A stretch of 64,000 nt of DNA from Trichoplax sp. H2 (lineage: Eukaryota; Placozoa; Uniplacotomia; Trichoplacea). Under the pieces are notes generated by a model. It made no database searches. It had not been told where the DNA came from and was given only the letters and a program-made list of their open reading frames with translations. The stretch covers positions 124,001-188,000 of the forward strand of contig NOWV01000067.1 in assembly GCA_003344405.1 (NCBI GenBank). The letters run 5' to 3'. Made by a program: the position numbers and the translations under genes. Positions 60,523-64,000 of this stretch are shown here, in pieces; the stretch's first letter is position 1, and every line of letters begins with the position of its first letter.

Positions 60523-63465
60523 TTATGCTTTCTGTCCAGTAACAAAGTCTAAGAATGTATTACAAGATCTCCAACATTGTTGAAATACATGCTCGTAATC
60601 ACTTAAATTTCCCTAACACAGTAATTAAAAAATAATAAATTTTTTTCAATACAAATAACAAACAGAGTGATACCCAAATTTGATAAAAACAAATTTGTAT
60701 TTTATACTTTACTACTCAACAAAAAATACTTATTCAATGTTATTTTTATTCTTTATAATAGTTCAAAAATTACGTTCAACTGTATGCGAATGATTAAGAA
60801 ATTATTATCATTACTGAACTATAGAAATCTATGTTAAATTCCCTACTTTGATTAGGAAAGGTAACAAAATATTTTACTAATCATCATCTTAGGGAATTTC
60901 AATTTATAGTATGGTTAATTATCCTTACCAAACGAGGATTGATAATAATAGCTGGATTATTTGGATCGAAAGCATTCCAGTCGTTACAGTCAAAGATAGG
61001 ATCTACAACGATTCTTTCTCCTTTAGGATCGTAATTGCCCAATAATTCAACTTTCGCCTTACAACCATGTGGTAATTTCTCCTTAGCTAACCTAATATTA
61101 GATCATATATGTGTAAATATAAATCATTAATATCTATATTAAATGGCCGCATAGTTATATAACATTAAAGCCAGTAAAAATAATATCTACTGGTCAATAG
61201 ACATTCTCAATCATATATTCAACGACAACAAAGCCAGTTACAAAGAAAGACCAAACTAAATAATTTAGCAATTACATCATTATATCAAGAACTATTCTTA
61301 TTTATTGACAGTGGGTAAAGGCTAAATTCAAAACTTTCTCCCATACAGACATAGATGTGCGTAACAAATGTGAATTGTTACTATTCATGTTCAACAAAAT
61401 TTTAGATTTGTTATGAAATGAGATAAGGATAATTTTTTGTTAAATATTCTATTCTGTGCAAAGTTAACATTTATTATTATGCAGATAATACCAAGTTTTA
61501 ATAAGGTTGGGAATATTTCAATTTTCGATTACATGTATTTATTACGTTAACCAAATGAAGGGATCAGATACATCAAATTACTAATCGTCATCCTGCGATC
61601 AGTAATGAACAATCCCTCTTTAATTAATGATGAAGATAGCTATTATCCATAGCCATGCAAAAATAATTGGAGTATCGATAAAAGTAAAGTGAGGCTTATC
61701 CAATGAGAGTATATTAAAATCGTTAGAATATAATATCATAAAGCGTTCTGATATTATTGCACGACATTTATTATAAAGATGACTTATAACGGGAAATTCT
61801 TACAAAAAATTGCTAATTATATCCTGCTCTATTCGGTTGTCTTTAAAAGTTACTACGAGCAAAAATTATTATTCCCTGTAGATATGCAACTGAGACATAA
61901 ATAAGCTCAAGACATTATCTGATGCAAGGAAGTACATCGCTACTTCTCGCTTCGTCGCTATATTGTAACCTTTGAGTAAATTATTATCATACGAGCATAT
62001 TGCAACCACAGGTAATTGCTACTTAAATTATTTCATAATATAGTCATTATTTTTATATAACGATGTAAATAGTTATTAACCGATTTTTATGATATCATTT
62101 ATATCAAGGAATAAATTATTATTAATAAGGTAGGTCTGCTTCTTAACATATCAGGATACTTTAATAAGTTTTTATACTGGAAAGGAAAAGGTTCTTGACT
62201 GATCGCTATAATCTAGTTTATGTCTAGTCGGTAGATCATTCTCAATTTTCATTCATAAACACATACTACTTAAATCAAAACGTAATACGTACATAGAAAG
62301 ATTATTTTATACAAAGACGTAAAATAATTGCCAACTAGTCATCTAGGCATAAAATATTTCGAAGAATTACTCTTAAATGTCTAAATTACACTTAGATGCT
62401 GACATTGCTGTTATAAACAAAGAAATAAATTAGTTCTAAATGGGTCATTATAATATAGTCTACATTAATGAGAAAATGCGGCAAAAACTTGAAAGCCATT
62501 ACTATTGTTGTTATATTTATGAATGCAGATAATTATTGACTAGTCATAAGGCTTGCGGGATTTAAAAATTTCTTGTAGGAGTTAATTAAAATAATAAATC
62601 ATTATAATAAAATTTTCAGGTATAAAGACCATCATATGAATTATTTTCAAGGTGTTATAATCGATGTTTTAGACAAGGTAAGGGGTCTTCTTTATAATGT
62701 AATATATATACATACATCTATCAGTATAGCCTTAAACTGTATATTTCTAGTCATTAGGTACGATAGCATAAATTTCTTGATATTGCTATCTACAATTGTA
62801 TAAAAATGAGTAGTTACGAACTACCTGCTATAAATTTAATCTTTTTTTCAGAGTAAATTATTAAGTTTAAGTTAAAAAATAGTTTTCCAGCTAATCTCAA
62901 TATCTAGATCGATGTTGTAAGACCCGATCAGCTAAGTAGAATTTATAAATTACTTTAATATGCATTTCTAGTCATTATAATGGAAATATGACAGCATCAT
63001 TTTTTTTATAGTGTTATCTACGCTTTCATAGAGAGGTAAACAGTTATTGGTTAGCCGTCATAATTTGAATCTATAGCTAGGAGTAAATTATTGTGTTCGA
63101 ATTAAAATAAGTTCTTCTAGCTAGTCTCAGTACCTAGTTCGATATTTTTTTTGTTTTGAGATTCTATCCAGTAAAGAAATTTAGATAGCGATGATTCATA
63201 GTTTCGAATAATTTAAAATTGAATTGATGTTTGATATGCCTGCTTCTTATTTTAACATCATGATAGCCTCATGTACTTCTATAGAAATATTAATTCATCT
63301 GATTCGACGGACTCATCGTAATTCATGATCACAAACTTTCTATAGTATGATGAAAGGATCGCTTTGCTCGAGTTTATTGTTTCTTTTATTCTTATGAGCT
63401 TACCTTAAATTATCTTCATCCATGCATAAAATATAGCGATAATGTTTAAAATCATCATGGCAAAG
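60523..63465 (-). CDS. Second low-molecular-weight protein tyrosine phosphatase, 3' three exons
   Basis: Three minus-strand exons continue one LMW-PTP frame. 63465-63404 encodes LCHDDFKHYRYILCMDEDNL plus a split Arg codon, matching KEDFATFDYILCMDESNLR; 61091-60929 encodes GCKAKVELLGNYDPKGERIV and VDPIFDCNDWNAFDPNNPAI; 60612-60523 encodes GNLSDYEHVFQQCWRSCNTF and ends LDFVTGQKA. Exon sizes and phases equal those of the complete ACP1 gene in this window (the first is 62 bases in both), so the two are paralogues. The catalytic Asp survives but DPYY reads DPIF and is followed by an extra 18-20 residues. The P-loop exons (CX5R) were not found up to base 64000 and must lie beyond the edge or be lost, so activity cannot be judged. 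The intron 61092-63403 is 2.3 kb. Confidence 0.88.
62750..63190. repeat. Imperfect tandem duplication, about 240 bp unit
   Basis: Two diverged copies share blocks in the same order: TTTCTAGTCATTA (62747 and 62967), GAGTAAATTATT (about 62852 and 63081) and a block resembling CTAGTCTCAGTACCTAGTTCGA (about 62890 and 63120). Lies within the long intron of the second LMW-PTP gene. Confidence 0.5.
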
Positions 63466-64000
63466 CTATTATTATGAACGAATAATAGATCATTGCAGTT
63501 AACATAATATTATATAGATAATACTATACGTAGGTCGTCACAAGTTAATAAATCTTTACATAGATTAAAAACTATACTTTGCGATGGAGTAAATTTATTA
63601 TGTGATGGAAAGTCTACTTTAAGCTTATTAGTATTGTTCCATTACATTTAAGTATATAAGTTATGCACTCGCTGAGTTTGTTTTACTTTTAATTATTCAG
63701 GAAAGATTTTTATCTCTCAATAACATGTTGAGAATTTTTAAAGTATAATTGCATAATGATAATCCAATGGATCGTAACCATATCGATTGACTGCATTTAT
63801 GGTTTTGTTAAAGTTGAAAACAATATATTGATATTAATCTTTCAAAATTAATTATTCAGCTAACCATAGTTGATATACACCTATTTCATAACATTATTAC
63901 TATTTGGCCTAGTTGGCCAGTAATGATAAGAATACTGTACCAAGTTAATAAATGTGATGATCAGTAGTAGCTGGTCGTTTATTATTGTATTGATATACTT
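63466..64000. other. Intronic sequence of the second LMW-PTP gene to the window edge
   Basis: Expected to be the intron upstream of its exon 4. I looked for an exon encoding the WxIDSAxxS block and for the P-loop exon and found neither. Confidence 0.5.

Overview
This window is nuclear DNA from an animal, probably an early-branching, compact-genome one; a placozoan such as Trichoplax is my best guess. The evidence is an AT-rich sequence, dense spliceosomal introns (mostly 60-300 bp) with GT-AG borders, and animal genes such as a gp210/NUP210 nucleoporin, the gamma-secretase subunit APH-1, an INTS12 subunit, an FBXO30/40-type F-box protein, a GLTSCR1 (BICRA) subunit and a lamin-tail protein. 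No viral, bacterial or CRISPR content was seen. Most coding exons are too short to stand out as long open frames, so gene models were built exon by exon from splice sites, phase and family similarity recalled from memory.

Layout, left to right. 1-4.86 kb: repeat-rich DNA full of TACTGTA/GTACAGTAC palindromes, plus two short exons of an unrecognised minus-strand gene. 4.86-12.56 kb (+): DDB1, 30 exons. 12.6-15.0 kb: no gene recognised. 15.04-20.31 kb (+): lamin-tail-domain protein with a short coiled coil, not a true lamin; its 2.2 kb intron 2 holds two tandem-repeat families. 21.04-24.22 kb (-): BICRA/GLTSCR1-like protein. 24.2-28.66 kb: large intergenic region with a GC-richer block and a 90-104 bp minisatellite. 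28.66-38.20 kb (+): NUP210, 29 exons. 40.41-42.29 kb (+): APH1. 44.15-44.86 kb (-): single-exon CoA-type Nudix hydrolase, divergent from FAM32A (+, 45.16-46.77 kb). 48.62-50.56 kb (+): FBXO30-like. 51.60-53.84 kb (-): complete low-molecular-weight protein tyrosine phosphatase (ACP1), divergent from INTS12 (+, 54.51-58.30 kb). 60.52-63.47 kb (-): the last three exons of a second ACP1-like gene whose 5' end lies beyond the right edge.

The genes are mostly unrelated housekeeping functions (ubiquitin ligase adaptor, nuclear pore, chromatin remodelling, Integrator, intramembrane proteolysis), so this is not a functional cluster. Main points for a second look: (1) INTS12 is split by two N gaps around a contig that repeats both flanks, almost certainly an unmerged allelic haplotig that falsely duplicates the PHD-finger exons; (2) two ACP1-type genes with identical intron phases flank INTS12, the second with an insertion next to the catalytic Asp; (3) palindromic GTACAGTAC arrays concentrate in intergenic DNA, notably the two divergent promoter intervals; (4) apparent one-base frame breaks occur in DDB1 and NUP210; (5) one of the two hallmark histidines of APH-1 is Asn. 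I did not find a convincing undescribed multi-gene system.
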